Source: Huaxiibacter chinensis (GTDB lineage: Bacteria > Pseudomonadota > Gammaproteobacteria > Enterobacterales > Enterobacteriaceae). Taken from it: 64,000 bases of DNA. The DNA lies in contig NZ_JAJVHF010000001.1 of NCBI RefSeq assembly GCF_022171985.1, forward strand, positions 1,116,001 to 1,180,000, given 5' to 3'. The notes beneath the pieces were generated by a model that saw only the letters and a list, made by a program, of their open reading frames with translations, was not told where the DNA came from and made no database searches. How positions within the stretch are numbered: the first letter of the stretch is position 1; the number at the start of each line of letters is the position of its first letter. Of this stretch, positions 63,806 to 64,000 are shown piece by piece. Position numbers and translations under genes: made by a program.

Positions 63806-64000
63806 CTAATCAACCTTCCAAACGTTAACTGCTTGTTGTGACATCCATTTTTGAAAATCATTGACAGATTCTAAATTCCACTCTTCATATTCTGTCACTT
63901 TTAAGGCCAACTTATATCCGGATTTTGTATATTCTTTTTTCTTCTCTTCAAAGGATGAGCGTTTTAAATTATCTTTATCCATTAAGATCATGTTTCCAAG
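63806..64000 (-). CDS. C-terminus of a probable DUF262/DUF1524 (GmrSD-like) protein, start beyond window
   Basis: The last 64 residues of a gene running off the right edge. It reads LGNMILMDKDNLKRSSFEEKK, then EYTKSGYKLALKVTEYEEWN, and ends AVNVWKVD. This is the pattern at the end of DUF1524 domains: a G-N-x-x-L-L-x-x-x-x-N block, a S-F-x-x-K-K block, an E-x-W block, and a final aromatic. DUF1524 is an HNH-type nuclease domain of GmrSD-like modification-dependent restriction enzymes and related phage-defence proteins. The assignment rests on these blocks alone. It is Lys-rich and AT-rich compared with the neighbours, a sign of transfer, and has its own terminator. Confidence 0.65.
   Translation of the reverse strand, partial: LGNMILMDKDNLKRSSFEEKKKEYTKSGYKLALKVTEYEEWNLESVNDFQKWMSQQAVNVWKVD

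Overview
The window is a stretch of enterobacterial chromosome, most likely Enterobacter or a close relative. Its backbone matches, in reversed orientation, the E. coli K-12 order secF-secD-yajC-tgt-queA-acpH ... malZ-proY-brnQ-phoR-phoB-sbcD-sbcC ... mak-rdgC-ppnP-aroM-yaiA-aroL-yaiI-proC-dgcC-psiF-phoA-iraP ... ddlA-yaiZ-yaiY-yaiW-sbmA-ampH-yaiV-autotransporter-hemB ... tauDCBA. Most proteins have the same or nearly the same length as their E. coli counterparts. I saw no tRNA, rRNA, CRISPR array or insertion sequence. The comparison with E. coli is from memory, not from an alignment.

Layout. 1-6.6 kb: the tail of a VOC-family gene, the Sec accessory genes and queuosine genes (secF, secD, yajC, tgt, queA), and acpH. 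6.7-10.5 kb: accessory genes, namely a 2-Cys peroxiredoxin and a three-gene amidohydrolase / monooxygenase / isochorismatase cassette. 10.7-24.5 kb: malZ, proY, brnQ, phoR, phoB, sbcD, sbcC, mak and rdgC. 24.5-31.5 kb: ppnP, the aroL-yaiA-aroM group, yaiI, proC, dgcC, psiF, phoA and iraP. 31.7-33.8 kb: an accessory MdtG-like exporter and an extensin-like protein. 33.9-44.5 kb: ddlA to hemB, including an intact AIDA-type autotransporter. 44.6-46.3 kb: a two-domain acyltransferase resembling the ornithine-lipid synthase OlsF. 46.4-49.8 kb: tauABCD. 50.0-57.8 kb: a UhpABC-like sensing module followed directly by an AfuABC-type ABC transporter. 57.8-63.5 kb: mmuM/mmuP, a YdiK-like membrane protein and a GGDEF protein. 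63.5-64 kb: AT-rich sequence with the C-terminus of a probable DUF262/DUF1524 (GmrSD-like) protein, which may be the edge of a genomic island.

How the genes work together. Phosphate is a recurring theme. phoB and phoA have clear PhoB boxes, psiF lies downstream of phoA, and three degenerate 11-bp PhoB-like repeats lie upstream of the olsF-like gene. That suggests replacement of phospholipid by a phosphorus-free lipid during phosphate starvation. Sugar-phosphate sensing and uptake are encoded in one co-directional block (UhpA-, UhpB- and UhpC-like, then AfuA, AfuB, AfuC). Sulfur scavenging is represented by tauABCD and mmuPM, the latter behind a tandem MetJ-like operator. c-di-GMP synthesis is encoded twice (dgcC with an inhibitory site, and a GAF-GGDEF protein without one).

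The strongest candidates for a second look are the OlsF-like gene with its PhoB-like array, the Uhp-like/Afu cluster, the DUF1524 gene at the right edge, the 47-bp tandem repeats that run into the end of mak, and the amidohydrolase cassette with its Cys/His-rich tail.
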